Shown here in pieces: positions 18,491 through 28,399 of a DNA stretch of 64,000 nt; positions within the stretch are counted from its first letter, which is position 1; each line of letters starts with the position of its first letter. Source of the DNA: Geobacter sp. OR-1 (lineage in GTDB: Bacteria > Desulfobacterota > Desulfuromonadia > Geobacterales > DSM-12255); NCBI RefSeq assembly GCF_000813145.1, contig NZ_BAZF01000010.1, forward strand, positions 62,001 through 126,000, in the 5' to 3' direction. The notes under the pieces are model-generated. The model was not told the DNA's origin, did no database searches, and was given only the letters and a program-made list of their open reading frames with translations. The position numbers and the translations under genes were made by a program.

Positions 18491-19550
18491 TTCGATACCC
18501 CGGAACAGCCCCGGATTCGAGGCGTTCCCTGCCTTTACTCTTCAGATACTTTGTAACAGCCATGTTGTGTTGGTCAAGCGTTGTCGAAAAAAAGTGCGTC
18601 CCGTCGTTTCTGGCAACAAAGTAATAATACGGGGTATTTTGCGGTGCCAAAACGGCCTGCAGCGCACCGGCGCCCGGGTTGCCGATCGGCCCCGGCGGAA
18701 GCCCGTGTATCCGGTAGGTATTATACGGTGATGACCTGCGAACATCCTCTCCGCTGATCTTCCCGGCAAAGGGCCTTAATCCGTAAACGGCAGTCGGATC
18801 ACTCTGGAGCCGCATCCCCTTGCCGAGGCGGTTGTAAAAGACCGAAGCGATTAAAGGCCGCTCTTTCGGATCGACAGCCTCTTTCTCAACGATAGAGGCA
18901 AGCGTAACCAGCCGATGCCGGGCATCCCCCCGTTTCGCCAGAGCCGGAGAAAACTGATTTTCACAGGTCTTTTCGAACTGGCGCACCATCATCCGTACCG
19001 TATCAACCGGTTTCATGCCGGGTGTAATGTTGTACGTGGCAGGGAAAAGGTATCCTTCGACGCTGGTAGCAGTGATGCCGAACTCCCTGAGCAGCGCCCT
19101 GTCGGTGCAAGCCGCCAGGAAATCGGCTTTGGCGTGTATCCGGCGGCTATCCAGAAGCTCGGCCAGTTGAAAGATGGAATACCCCTCGGGCACGGCAAAA
19201 CGATAGGCGTAAATCTCCCCGGCAACCAGCTTCCGAAGAATTTCCGCAAGGCTCATAGCGTCGGTCAACCTGTAGGTGCCGGCCTGGACCTGATTGTCGA
19301 CCCCCTTGAACCGCGCCAGCAAAACCAGGGCAGTGCTGCTGCGGATTATCCCCTTGCGCTTCATATCCGCTGAGGCGCGGGAGAGGGAAGCCCCTTTGGC
19401 GCAATCAACCAACTGCACGTTGGCGCCGTCACCTGGGGGAAGCAGTGCAATACCGGATGTTGCCGCCAATACAATCAGCAATGCCGCAGCCGTCAACAGG
19501 ACAGGTTTAGCGAACCGCTTCGGAATCAGTCTGCCCAACAACGATCTCAT
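18459..19550 (-). CDS. mltG: Endolytic murein transglycosylase MltG
   Basis: 363 residues with one N-terminal transmembrane helix (about 17-37) and the YceG/MltG domain. The catalytic Glu lies in LASIVEKEA (about residue 220); VEGYLFPATY, LQSDPTAVYG and YNTYRIHGLPPGPI are family hallmarks. It cleaves nascent glycan strands and so sets peptidoglycan chain length. Overlaps plsY upstream (4 bases) and the response regulator downstream. Confidence 0.93.
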   Translation of the reverse strand: MRSLLGRLIPKRFAKPVLLTAAALLIVLAATSGIALLPPGDGANVQLVDCAKGASLSRASADMKRKGIIRSSTALVLLARFKGVDNQVQAGTYRLTDAMSLAEILRKLVAGEIYAYRFAVPEGYSIFQLAELLDSRRIHAKADFLAACTDRALLREFGITATSVEGYLFPATYNITPGMKPVDTVRMMVRQFEKTCENQFSPALAKRGDARHRLVTLASIVEKEAVDPKERPLIASVFYNRLGKGMRLQSDPTAVYGLRPFAGKISGEDVRRSSPYNTYRIHGLPPGPIGNPGAGALQAVLAPQNTPYYYFVARNDGTHFFSTTLDQHNMAVTKYLKSKGRERLESGAVPGYRNDHPSVTGGR

Positions 19551-20134
19551 CCCTTGAACTTGCTTTCGGTGCCGTTTCTCAAGCGCTGGATATTTTCCCG
19601 GTGCTTCCAGACGACAATCGCGGCAATGGCAATGGTGACGAGAAAAATCAAACCCCTTCGGTCAATGAATGCGACCAACAGCGGCATTGCCACCGCAGCA
19701 GTGATCGAGCCGAGTGAGACATAGCGCCATTTCCAGAGCATTAAAGCAAAGATCGCCACAGCACCGGCTACCGAAAGCGGTGACAGTGCGAGGAACACGC
19801 CCAAGGCGGTCGCCACCCCCTTGCCCCCCTTGAACCTCAGGAATATCGTATAGACATGGCCGATAAAAGCAGCAAAGGCGGTCAGGGCAAGCCATCCCTC
19901 AGAGAACCCCATTCCCCTGGCAACCAGCACCGGGACCACTCCCTTGAGGCAGTCTCCCAGCAGTGTCAGCACTCCTACCTTCCAGCCGAGAGTGCGGCTG
20001 ACGTTAGTAGCGCCGATGTTACCACTCCCAGTGGTTCTGATGTCTACGCCGCCCATCAGGCGTGCGAGCAGCAGCCCGGTCGGTATGGAGCCCGCCAGGT
20101 AGGCGGCGATAACTAAGAGCAGCTCGGGTGTCAC
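19547..20134 (-). CDS. plsY: Glycerol-3-phosphate acyltransferase PlsY
   Basis: 195 residues with about five transmembrane helices. The three conserved PlsY loops are present: SIPTG/GSGNIGATN, FKGGKGVAT and WKHRENI. It transfers the acyl group of acyl phosphate to glycerol-3-phosphate in the inner membrane, the first step of phospholipid synthesis. A GTG start with GGAG ten bases upstream is used. Confidence 0.95.
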   Translation of the reverse strand: MTPELLLVIAAYLAGSIPTGLLLARLMGGVDIRTTGSGNIGATNVSRTLGWKVGVLTLLGDCLKGVVPVLVARGMGFSEGWLALTAFAAFIGHVYTIFLRFKGGKGVATALGVFLALSPLSVAGAVAIFALMLWKWRYVSLGSITAAVAMPLLVAFIDRRGLIFLVTIAIAAIVVWKHRENIQRLRNGTESKFKG

Positions 20135-20202
20135 TGTTATCTCCAGACAGGTAGGGTAAGGATCAGCATGTTAATGCATTTATGCCCGGACCGCAAGCGA
20201 GG

Positions 20203-20631
20203 TCATTTGTTTGCGGTCAACCGGTCCTGCAAGAGGACCAGCCCCGCCATTACCAGGAACAGAATATCGCGGCCGATCGCCAGGAGCGGCGGGTCCTTTG
20301 CACCCTGCCGGAAACAGCCGCAATCAATCTCCAACCCTCTGGCAACCGCCGATGCCATTGCGACAATGAACACCAGATTGAGCAGTATCGTTACCGTTGC
20401 CCCGGCCTTTGCTCTCCAGCCCGTCACCAGCAGCACCCCGCAGATTATCTCCACCCAAGGAAGTATTGATGCCGCAAGATAGTTCCCAAAGTACGGCAAC
20501 AGCCGATAGGCCTCGATACTGCCGGCAAAGGCCTTGGTGTCGCCAGCCTTGACGACCCCGGCGTAGAGGAATATCGCTCCCAGGACAATCCTGACGATGG
20601 CAATTCCGTGCTTAAGAATCGAACCGGTCAT
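20203..20631 (-). CDS. DoxX/MauE-type membrane protein
   Basis: 142 residues with four transmembrane helices; VLGAIFLYAGVVKAGD and LPWVEIICGVLLVTG are typical of the DoxX/MauE family. Cysteines in LEIDCGCFRQG resemble the conserved thiol loop of MauE-like proteins and hint at a redox role with the rhodanese whose stop overlaps its start. Confidence 0.8.
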   Translation of the reverse strand: MTGSILKHGIAIVRIVLGAIFLYAGVVKAGDTKAFAGSIEAYRLLPYFGNYLAASILPWVEIICGVLLVTGWRAKAGATVTILLNLVFIVAMASAVARGLEIDCGCFRQGAKDPPLLAIGRDILFLVMAGLVLLQDRLTANK

Positions 20632-21155
20632 TGCTTCCCTCCTGCGATCGGGTAGCGGGCGTCGCGCCAGGCAGGAAAACCGCCGTCAAAATAGTATACG
20701 GTCCCGTACCCAGCGGAAATCAGCTGTTTCCCCAGTTCGATACTGTCCTCGCAGGCATAACCGCTGCAATAGACAACGAGCATGGCGTTTTTCGGGACGC
20801 TGCTTCCCAACTCGGGTATCAGCTTATCGGCATCCATCAACGGCAGGGATATTGCGCCTTTTATATGCCCGCCGGCATAGGTGTTCCGGTCGCGGGAGTC
20901 GATTATTACCGCTTCTTTCTTGTCAAACAGTTCCTTTACCTGCATCAGTCCGAGCGGCAGCGGGATTGCTGTCTGCGCAGCCCCGGAGGACGCCTTTGCC
21001 ATAACATTGCCGCTAAGGGCATTTGACAGCAGTTTCCAGTTCGATCCGATGCCGATTACTGTCGCAAGAAGCAGTACAATCAACGCCTCCAGGAGCACGG
21101 CCTGTTTCGGTCCAGTATTCACAGCCTCACCTCTCAGAGTATTATGCACGGACAT
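20628..21155 (-). CDS. Membrane-anchored rhodanese-like protein
   Basis: 175 residues: an N-terminal transmembrane helix (about 20-40) and a rhodanese domain (about 68-170) with the active-site cysteine in VVYCSGYACEDS. It probably handles sulfane sulfur at the outer face of the inner membrane. The start at 21155 lies two bases from the copA stop; a GTG at 21122 with a nearer ribosome site is possible. Overlaps the DoxX gene, with which it likely works. Confidence 0.82.
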   Translation of the reverse strand: MSVHNTLRGEAVNTGPKQAVLLEALIVLLLATVIGIGSNWKLLSNALSGNVMAKASSGAAQTAIPLPLGLMQVKELFDKKEAVIIDSRDRNTYAGGHIKGAISLPLMDADKLIPELGSSVPKNAMLVVYCSGYACEDSIELGKQLISAGYGTVYYFDGGFPAWRDARYPIAGGKQ

Positions 21156-21156
21156 C

Positions 21157-23325
21157 CTACAACTTGACCCTCTTCAACAGTAACGAGTTAGTAACCACGG
21201 ATACCGATGAAAGGGCCATGGCCAAACCCGCCAGTTCAGGTCTCAGGGTGATGCCGTACTTATAGTAAAGCGCTCCGGCGGCGATCGGAATGCCCAGGAT
21301 ATTGTAAAACAGCGCCCAGAAAAGGTTCTGCTTGATCTTGGCCAGCGTCGCCCGCCCCAGCTTCACTGCCCTGACCACATCCATCAGGTCGTCCCTGATC
21401 AGCACGATGTCGCCGGTCTCCTTCGCCACGTCGGCACCGCCGCCAATGGCAATCCCGACATCGGCCTGCGCAAGGGCCGGGGCGTCATTGATCCCGTCAC
21501 CGACCATTCCGACCACCACTCCGCGTTGCCGGTACTCCTGAACCACTTTCTGTTTCCGCTCGGGCAGGACTTCGGCCTCAAATTTGCCGATCCCGGCCTG
21601 CGTGGCAATAGCCGCAGCAACAGCGCTGTGATCACCCGTTATCATGGTACAGGAGATCCCCATGAGCTTGAGATCGTAAATCGCCCGCGCAGAGTTCTCC
21701 TTGATCGGATCTCCCAGAGCGGCAAGACCGACCAGTTTCCGCTCGGCAGCTATCCATACGAGCGATTTCCCCGCCCGGGCCAACCGGTCGGCCTGCTCAA
21801 CCAGATGGGTCGTCGAGACCTTCTCTTCGCTCATCAGCCGGCTGTTCCCCGCAAGCAGATGCATGCCGTTATACAGGCAGGAAACGCCGAACCCGCCCCG
21901 TTCTTCGTATTCGGTAACATTGCCGTACGCAATGCCCCGCTTGGCAGCCCCGTCCACAATCGCTTTTGCCAGGGGGTGGTTCGATTGCGATTCCGCTGCG
22001 GCCAGGCATTCCAGCAGTCTTGACTCATCCACACCCTTTACGGCAACCAAGCTGCTCAGGGTCGGGCTCCCAACGGTTATTGTGCCGGTCTTGTCGAGAA
22101 GCAGCGTCTGCACCCTGGATATCTGCTCAAGCACTGAACCCCGCTTGATCAGAATGCCGTTGGCAAGCCCGACCCCGCTCCCCACCATGATCGCGGTGGG
22201 TGTGGCAAGTCCCATGGCACAGGGGCAGGCAATGACGACAACGGCAATCGCAAGCTTAAAGGCAAAGAGAAAACCAAGCGGAGTAAACAGGAACCAGCCG
22301 AGAAAGGTGAAGATAGCAATGGTGACAACGACCGGAACAAAAACAGCGGAGACCCGGTCCGCGAACCTCTGGATCGGGGCCTTGTCCGCCTGGGCCTCCT
22401 GGACCAGCCTGACAATCTGTGACAGCAGCGTCTCTTCCCCGATCCTGGTGGCGCGGATCGTGATGGTGCCGCTCTGATTGATGGTCGCCCCCACAACCGC
22501 GTCCCCGGCCCGCTTCTCAACCGGCATCGACTCGCCGGTAACCATCGACTCGTCAACCAGGCTGCGCCCCTCCAGCAGCTCGCCATCCACCGGGATCGTC
22601 TCACCGGGCCTGACCAGGACGACATCGCCGACCTTGACGGCAGATGCCGCCACTTCCCGCTCCACGCCATCCGCCACTAACCTTGCCTTGTCCGCCTGGA
22701 GCTTGAGGAGCTTTTTCAGCGCCTCGCTGGCCTTGCCCCGGGCACGGGCCTCAAGGTACTTGCCCAGGCGGATAAAGGCGATCAGCATAGCGGATGCCTC
22801 AAAAAAGACCCCTTCATGGCTGCCGGACAGAAATGCGAACAGCGAGTAGAAATAGGCGGCAGAAGTCCCCAGCGCCACCAGGACATCCATGTTTGCGCTT
22901 TTGCTCTTCAGGGCATACCATGAACCGCGGTAGAAGGTGAGTCCGGCGGAAAATTGCACCAATGTTGCCAGTACCAGATTGATCCAGCCAACGGCAACAT
23001 TCGAGTGCATTGCCATGGTAAGCATTATCGGCAGGGACAGGGCCAGGCTCAGAACGAACCAGTTCCGCTGGGCGATCAATGATTTATTCAGGTCATCGGC
23101 ACTGGCTGCGGAATGGGGTTTGATGCCGTACCCGAGCCTTTTGACGGTTTCTTCCAAGGCTGGCGGTTTGATAACAGTGCCGTCGTACTCCACCGAAAGC
23201 TCTTCCATGGCAAAGTTGACCGAAGCGCGAACGATTCCAGCGGTCGCATTGAGTTCCTTCTCGATGCGAGCCGCGCAGTTGACGCACGACATCCCGGTTA
23301 TGGCGTATCTAAGGTTCTCGGACAT
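21157..23325 (-). CDS. copA: Copper-type P1B ATPase
   Basis: 722 residues: one N-terminal heavy-metal-associated domain (GMSCVNC, Cys14 and Cys17), eight transmembrane helices, the CPC metal site in [11 protein letters not shown], the phosphorylation motif DKTGTI, the SNHP dipeptide and the hinge [13 protein letters not shown] points to Cu+ export. The start at 23325 has AAGGA and overlaps the upstream permease by 17 bases. The frame extends to 23361 without support. Confidence 0.92.
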   Translation of the reverse strand: MSENLRYAITGMSCVNCAARIEKELNATAGIVRASVNFAMEELSVEYDGTVIKPPALEETVKRLGYGIKPHSAASADDLNKSLIAQRNWFVLSLALSLPIMLTMAMHSNVAVGWINLVLATLVQFSAGLTFYRGSWYALKSKSANMDVLVALGTSAAYFYSLFAFLSGSHEGVFFEASAMLIAFIRLGKYLEARARGKASEALKKLLKLQADKARLVADGVEREVAASAVKVGDVVLVRPGETIPVDGELLEGRSLVDESMVTGESMPVEKRAGDAVVGATINQSGTITIRATRIGEETLLSQIVRLVQEAQADKAPIQRFADRVSAVFVPVVVTIAIFTFLGWFLFTPLGFLFAFKLAIAVVVIACPCAMGLATPTAIMVGSGVGLANGILIKRGSVLEQISRVQTLLLDKTGTITVGSPTLSSLVAVKGVDESRLLECLAAAESQSNHPLAKAIVDGAAKRGIAYGNVTEYEERGGFGVSCLYNGMHLLAGNSRLMSEEKVSTTHLVEQADRLARAGKSLVWIAAERKLVGLAALGDPIKENSARAIYDLKLMGISCTMITGDHSAVAAAIATQAGIGKFEAEVLPERKQKVVQEYRQRGVVVGMVGDGINDAPALAQADVGIAIGGGADVAKETGDIVLIRDDLMDVVRAVKLGRATLAKIKQNLFWALFYNILGIPIAAGALYYKYGITLRPELAGLAMALSSVSVVTNSLLLKRVKL

Positions 23326-24373
23326 TGTCCTTTTCCAGCAACATGGCATGAATGTCGTCACTGCAGATCTTGATCACCGCAGTCAACGGCACGGCAAGCA
23401 CAACACCCCAGAACCCCATGATCTCTCCCAGGGCCATCAGGGCAAAGATCACCGCCAGCGGGTTCAGGTGCAGGGCGCCACGCATCAGAAGCGGCTTGAT
23501 CAGGTTGCCTTCAACTACTACATGAATCAGAAAATAGATGCCGCATATTTTCGGGATAATCATAAGATCGCCCGTGTTCAGATAGCCGATCATTATCGGG
23601 GGAATGACCGACAAGGAGGCCCCGATAAACGGCACAACGGTCGAGAAGCCGGCAATCATGCCGTTCAGCAGGGCAAAATCGATCCCCATCAGATAAAGCG
23701 CTCCCGAGCAGAGAATCCCTACGAGAATACAGTCAAGCAACATGGCATACAGAAAGCGCTCCAAGGTCCGGTTGATCTTGTTGCCGATTTTGACCAGATC
23801 GTTCCGGCCGGAGTCAGGCATCAGGCCGATCAGGAATTTCTTTGCCGATTCCTTGTAACTCAAGAGGAAAAATACCAGTATCGGGGCGAGCAGCAGATCG
23901 AACAGGGCAAATCCGAGCCCCTTGACCCGCTCGTAACCCTTCCCGGAAATCTCTGCGGCCAGATGATTGAGCATTCCCGTGGCCTGCTGGGTCAGCCAGG
24001 CAAGTTCATCCGGATCGTAGTAGTATGAGAGCTCCTCCCGCCAGTCATTGATGGCGTTCTTGAAGTTCTGCAGATACCTCGGCAACGAAAGGGTCAGGAG
24101 ATCGATCTGGTTGCCGACATAAGGGACCAGGACAAAGGAGGCGAAAAAACAGCCGGTCAGGACAACGAAATACAGCAGAATCAGGGAGAGCCAGCGGGGA
24201 AAACCGGCATGTTCTTCCATGTACTTCATCAGCGGGTTGAACAGGTAGGCGATTGCCAGTGAAGTCAGGACAGCGGAAAACGTATGCCGCAACAGCATGT
24301 TCGCGGCAAGCAAAAGGAGAAAAATTCCTCCCCACAAGGCATAGATCCGCACGTATGCCGATGAACGTTCCAT
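23309..24373 (-). CDS. AI-2E/PerM family permease, copy 2
   Basis: 354 residues with about seven or eight transmembrane helices; the C-terminal core [23 protein letters not shown] is characteristic of the family. Members include autoinducer-2 exporters and Na+/H+ antiporters; substrate here unknown. Start ATG at 24373 is two bases from the stop of copy 1, which it closely resembles. Confidence 0.85.
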   Translation of the reverse strand: MERSSAYVRIYALWGGIFLLLLAANMLLRHTFSAVLTSLAIAYLFNPLMKYMEEHAGFPRWLSLILLYFVVLTGCFFASFVLVPYVGNQIDLLTLSLPRYLQNFKNAINDWREELSYYYDPDELAWLTQQATGMLNHLAAEISGKGYERVKGLGFALFDLLLAPILVFFLLSYKESAKKFLIGLMPDSGRNDLVKIGNKINRTLERFLYAMLLDCILVGILCSGALYLMGIDFALLNGMIAGFSTVVPFIGASLSVIPPIMIGYLNTGDLMIIPKICGIYFLIHVVVEGNLIKPLLMRGALHLNPLAVIFALMALGEIMGFWGVVLAVPLTAVIKICSDDIHAMLLEKDNVREP

Positions 24374-24374
24374 A

Positions 24375-25436
24375 TCAGGGCACCCGGAAAAAGTCGCCCT
24401 TGCGGAGATGCTCAAGGGTGATCTTCACAGCGGCAGCGATCGGAATGGCGAGCAGTATTCCCCAGAATCCCATCACCTCTCCTAATGCCATGACAAATAT
24501 GATCGTAACCAGAGGATTCAGGTTCATCGCCTCCTTGAACACCAGAGGCTTGATCAGGTACCCCTCCACGAAATAGATGACCGAAAAGGCAGCGACAACG
24601 GATAAAAGTGCCGAAAATGTCTGAAACTTCAAATAGGCGAAAAACAGCGGCGGGATCGTAGCGAGAATCACCCCTATGAAAGGGAGGATCGAAGCGGCCC
24701 CGGCGAACATTCCGTTTAAAAGTGCATAATCTATATCGAGGAAATAAAGGGCTACCGTCGAAAGTACCGCCACTATGAGGGACACAATCAGCTGGCCCCT
24801 GATGTATCCGCCGACGCTGCGATTGATTTCGCTGCCGATCTGCAGAAACAGCTCTTTGCGATTAGGGGGGAGCCATCTTACCAGTTCACTCTGGATCTCT
24901 CTTTTGTAATGAAGCATGAAAAATACCAGGATTGGCGCCAGCAGGAGGTTCAAGAGATTGAAAGCGACTTTCGATGCCGCGGAATAGACGCCGGCGCCGA
25001 GTTTTCCCGACATCTTGTCCAGGTTGCCGATCAGAGAGTCCAGGAGCCACTGCCACTCGGCAGTACCGAAAGAAGGCTCGTAACCGTTCCTGAGATTGCT
25101 CGACAGCTGTTTGAGTTTCTGGATATATCCGGGCAGGCTTGCGACAAGATCGTGCCAGCGACTGGTCAGCAGCGGCACCATGAAAACCGTGAAGAAGAAC
25201 ACCAGAATCGATAGAATCGCGTATACAACGGCCAACCCGTAATCGCGACGGATATTTTTCCGTTCCAGTGTTACCAGCAATGGGTCCAGCAGGTAGGCAA
25301 AGACAAAGGAGAGCAGAAAACAGGAGATGGTGTGCTTCATGGAATAGCCGGCAGCCGCAAGTATCACGGCACCGGCCAGCAGCGCCGCCCACTTCATCGA
25401 TGGCCGGCTTATGCGGCTTTCCGCATGCTCACTCAT
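24375..25436 (-). CDS. AI-2E/PerM family permease, copy 1
   Basis: 353 residues with the same helix pattern as its downstream neighbour and the matching C-terminal core VMALGEVMGFWGILLAIP. The pair is a tandem duplication that has diverged. Its start overlaps the UPF0158 stop by eight bases. Confidence 0.85.
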   Translation of the reverse strand: MSEHAESRISRPSMKWAALLAGAVILAAAGYSMKHTISCFLLSFVFAYLLDPLLVTLERKNIRRDYGLAVVYAILSILVFFFTVFMVPLLTSRWHDLVASLPGYIQKLKQLSSNLRNGYEPSFGTAEWQWLLDSLIGNLDKMSGKLGAGVYSAASKVAFNLLNLLLAPILVFFMLHYKREIQSELVRWLPPNRKELFLQIGSEINRSVGGYIRGQLIVSLIVAVLSTVALYFLDIDYALLNGMFAGAASILPFIGVILATIPPLFFAYLKFQTFSALLSVVAAFSVIYFVEGYLIKPLVFKEAMNLNPLVTIIFVMALGEVMGFWGILLAIPIAAAVKITLEHLRKGDFFRVP

Positions 25437-25881
25437 AGGAATCCATGGTTACATCGATCGGAGAATAGAGATCATGCTCTTCGAGCCACTGCTTCACACG
25501 CTTTGACAACATATTGTCCCGCAGCGACTCCAGTTCGTCCATCTCTTCGGGATAAAAAGAGAGTATCTCCTCGACCTTTCCGTACGGAATCTTGCCGGCG
25601 AACGCCCTCCCGAGCATCTCCTTCAGATGAACGTTTTCCACTTTTTGGATGAATTCGTGCAGGAGCAGCCGCTCCTGCGAATAATCAAACCCGGGGATCG
25701 GCAGGTACTGTTCGTTGTTTGTGGCCACATCCTGCCAGAACCGGTCATCATCGTAATCGGAAGGGACCAGGTAGATCTCCCCGGAAATCCGGTCCAGTAT
25801 ATATACCACATCGGGATCAGTATTCTCAAATGCATCCAGAAGTTCATCCCAGATGATATTAACGTCACGCAATACGCCCAA
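25429..25881 (-). CDS. UPF0158-type protein
   Basis: 150 residues, soluble, acidic, matching the UPF0158 pattern (DVVYILDRISGEIYLVP near the start, then LLHEFIQKVEN and VKQWLEEHDL). No known function. It is the first gene of the long leftward operon that runs to 13775. Confidence 0.7.
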   Translation of the reverse strand: MGVLRDVNIIWDELLDAFENTDPDVVYILDRISGEIYLVPSDYDDDRFWQDVATNNEQYLPIPGFDYSQERLLLHEFIQKVENVHLKEMLGRAFAGKIPYGKVEEILSFYPEEMDELESLRDNMLSKRVKQWLEEHDLYSPIDVTMDSYE

Positions 25882-25894
25882 TATCCGTCACTCC

Positions 25895-25923
25895 TTTACC
25901 ATTTGCCGCTTTTTCGCTATAGT
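25895..25923 (+). promoter_or_regulatory. Possible promoter giving a leaderless lpxH mRNA
   Basis: TTTACC (25895-25900) and TATAGT (25918-25923) are 17 bases apart. The ATG at 25930 begins six bases after the -10 box, where transcription would start, and no ribosome site is present. Confidence 0.45.
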
Positions 25924-25929
25924 AGCCCG

Positions 25930-26652
25930 ATGCGTACCGTATTTATTGCCGATGCCCACCTCCAGCAGGAAAGGGACCCCAGTTACCAGGCCATGCTCCG
26001 GTTTCTTGCCGAACTGGGCGGCACCACCGAGACCCTGTACATCATGGGAGACTTCTTCGAGTTCTGGCTCGGCTACCCGGAAGTCCCGTTCACCCACTAC
26101 CTGCCGGTGCTCGAAGCGCTACAAAAACTCCGGGAAAGCGGGACGGAAATCGTCTATTTTGAAGGAAACCATGATTTCCATATCGGCCCGTTTTTTTCCG
26201 AAACCCTGGGAGCAAGGATATTTCCGGGACCAGCCGCTCTGACCATTGCCGGACAAAAAGCCTATCTGTGCCATGGCGACGAGGCGAATCCATCAGACAT
26301 CCCATACCGGCTGTTGCGGTTCGTGTTCCACTCATCATTCACCCGCTGGCTGACGAATGTCGTCCCGCCTTGGGTAGCGTGCGCAATTGCCGATCATATG
26401 GGGCGAAAAGGGCGGGAGTACCTGCATCTGAAGGGCGAAAACCCCGCCTTCCGCAATATTCTGGTAAAGCATGCCTCGGAACAGTTTGCCAAGGGGTATG
26501 ACCTGGTAATTGCCGGGCACTTCCATATACCATTCACCGAGACATTCCCGGCAACGCCGGGGAAACGGCTGGTCTCTCTGGGAGCATGGGCTGCCGGGCT
26601 GCACTATGCCGAACTGGTAGATAAAGAGATCGTATTGAAAACATACAGCTGA
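25930..26652 (+). CDS. lpxH: LpxH-like UDP-2,3-diacylglucosamine hydrolase
   Basis: 240 residues of the metallophosphoesterase fold with all metal motifs: IADAHL (Asp8, His10), MGDFFEFWLG, EGNHDFHIG (about 79-86) and AGHFHIPF (about 196). LpxH splits UDP-diacylglucosamine to lipid X in lipid A synthesis. The family LpxH normally starts with a similar segment. No Shine-Dalgarno sequence is seen. Other membrane-associated phosphoesterases cannot be fully excluded. Confidence 0.8.
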   Translation: MRTVFIADAHLQQERDPSYQAMLRFLAELGGTTETLYIMGDFFEFWLGYPEVPFTHYLPVLEALQKLRESGTEIVYFEGNHDFHIGPFFSETLGARIFPGPAALTIAGQKAYLCHGDEANPSDIPYRLLRFVFHSSFTRWLTNVVPPWVACAIADHMGRKGREYLHLKGENPAFRNILVKHASEQFAKGYDLVIAGHFHIPFTETFPATPGKRLVSLGAWAAGLHYAELVDKEIVLKTYS

Positions 26653-26666
26653 CCTCTCCCCGCCTC

Positions 26667-26894
26667 CTACAGCCCAAACAGTTCCAGGTACTTCGCTACG
26701 CGCCGGTCAAGTGTCGGCGCCGCCACTTTCAGGCAGATCTCATCCGGTCGATAGCCGCGACAGACAGCAGGCCGTTCGTTATAGATCGAGCAGCTGCCAT
26801 CGTTCAGCAGGTTGGAACACCTCACCCCCGGAGGCTTCCCCAAGGCAGAGATATCCGGCGCTACACAGCACGTCCCGCAACGCATGCATTCCAT
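26667..26894 (-). CDS. Small YkgJ-type cysteine-cluster protein
   Basis: About 75 residues with the pattern ECMRCGTCC, GVRCSNL, GSCSIYNERPAVCRGY, the YkgJ zinc/iron-sulfur signature. It is a shorter relative of the protein at 5297-6010. The ATG at 26894 is at the start of the domain; a TTG at 26930 (GGAG four bases upstream) would add 12 residues. Confidence 0.75.
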   Translation of the reverse strand: MECMRCGTCCVAPDISALGKPPGVRCSNLLNDGSCSIYNERPAVCRGYRPDEICLKVAAPTLDRRVAKYLELFGL

Positions 26895-26981
26895 AAGCAA
26901 CTCAGCAAAATTTATATTTCGGCACGGCAAAAAGCTCCAGATGCAAGGCGTAACACAGCAGATGGACTTTTTCCCGTGCCG

Positions 26982-28325
26982 TCAGCGGAAGAAAGCCTCT
27001 AGGGCCTGTTCCCCCAGCAACGAAGCCTTGATCCGCCACTTGGCGCCGTTGATTACAAGGGCTGCCAGGGCGATCTGCGGATCATTGATCGGGGCATAGG
27101 CCGCAAACCAGCTGTAATGGCCGGGAGGATCAATGCCGGTGATGGAACCGGTCTTGGCGGCAATATCGACGGCAGCGAGCTTCGGCCGGCCGCGCCGGTC
27201 CCGGAACACCTTACGGGAAGTCCCCTGGCTCACGGTTGTGGACATCATCTTGGAGAGCTGGTCAGCAGTCTCGGGGGAAACAACCCGCCTGACCTGCCGG
27301 GGCTCTCCGGAATAGAGCAGCTTACCTTCGCTGCCGCGGATCTCGCTGGCCAGTTGCGGTTGCAGCATGACCCCTTTGTTGGCTACTGCGGCCATCATCA
27401 ATGCGGCATAAAGCGGCGAGACCTTTACTTCCTTGCAGAGCCCGGCTCCGAGCCGCTTGAGATCCGCATCATCCTGAGGTGTTGAACCGCAACTTGAGAG
27501 AATCGGCTCTCCGGGAAGCAGGGACTGGTTGAAACCGAACCGTTCCATACCGGACAAGATACCCTCTTTCCCGACATTGCTGGCCAATCTGCCGAAAACC
27601 GGATTCACCGACTTTCCCATCGCCGTGGTCAGGTCCATCTCCTGATTTCCGTGCCTGGGACCGGCTTCCCAGTATCGCGGATTTTCCGATGTGAGGCGGC
27701 CCCGGAACGGCATCACCGTCTCGGGGGTTACCTTGCGCTGTTCAAGAGCGGCGGCGGCAGTGACAATCTTGAACAGGGACGCCATGGGATACAAATTGTA
27801 CGGGGCCTGCGCCTCCCAGGCGGCATCACTCTCCGAATGCGCCGCTATCGCAAGGATACGGCCGGTTTTCGGCTCCACGGCAACAAATACACCATACGGG
27901 ACCCTGTTCTCCGCCATGACCTTACGCACCCTTTCCTGGAGCTCGGGATTGATGGCGTAATATATTGTCGAACCGTCCGGCCGGCCGGCCCGGTACCGAT
28001 TCCCGTCAAATGCCGAAGATGAGAGCAGTTCCCGGGCGAGCCGGAACGAGTTATCCCCATCGGCTTTTGCCGACGCCGGTTCCTTGGGAACCGGGGTGCG
28101 GCTGACGCTGGAAAGCGCATTTCCAGCGGAGACCAGAAGATGAAACAGCGGGTAAGCCGCCAGAAGACAGGCGATCACCGGCAGAATAAACCTCAAACGC
28201 CGTCTCCGCTCGGGAGGCTCGGGGTCAAGACGCCTGAAACTGTTGCGCGGGGGTTCGTTCCGCCACGCCAGCAATTTTTTGAATCCGCTTTTTTTCTTTA
28301 TGGTTATGTTTTTAATGTCCTGCAT
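26982..28325 (-). CDS. Penicillin-binding transpeptidase, short PBP2/PbpA type
   Basis: 447 residues: an N-terminal basic stretch, a transmembrane helix (about 45-67), then the transpeptidase domain. The three active-site motifs are present: SLFK (in YPMASLFKIVTA), SVN (KSVNPVFG) and KTG (IAAKTGSITG). It cross-links peptidoglycan at the outer face of the membrane. It lacks the usual PBP dimerisation domain, and the helix region is shorter than in PBP2. Confidence 0.87.
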   Translation of the reverse strand: MQDIKNITIKKKSGFKKLLAWRNEPPRNSFRRLDPEPPERRRRLRFILPVIACLLAAYPLFHLLVSAGNALSSVSRTPVPKEPASAKADGDNSFRLARELLSSSAFDGNRYRAGRPDGSTIYYAINPELQERVRKVMAENRVPYGVFVAVEPKTGRILAIAAHSESDAAWEAQAPYNLYPMASLFKIVTAAAALEQRKVTPETVMPFRGRLTSENPRYWEAGPRHGNQEMDLTTAMGKSVNPVFGRLASNVGKEGILSGMERFGFNQSLLPGEPILSSCGSTPQDDADLKRLGAGLCKEVKVSPLYAALMMAAVANKGVMLQPQLASEIRGSEGKLLYSGEPRQVRRVVSPETADQLSKMMSTTVSQGTSRKVFRDRRGRPKLAAVDIAAKTGSITGIDPPGHYSWFAAYAPINDPQIALAALVINGAKWRIKASLLGEQALEAFFR

Positions 28326-28399
28326 AGGCCTGGGAATAGTTTAGTATCGCTTTCAATCGTCAGGAGGGATGAATCGTCGAGAACCCGGAAGATGTGGCA

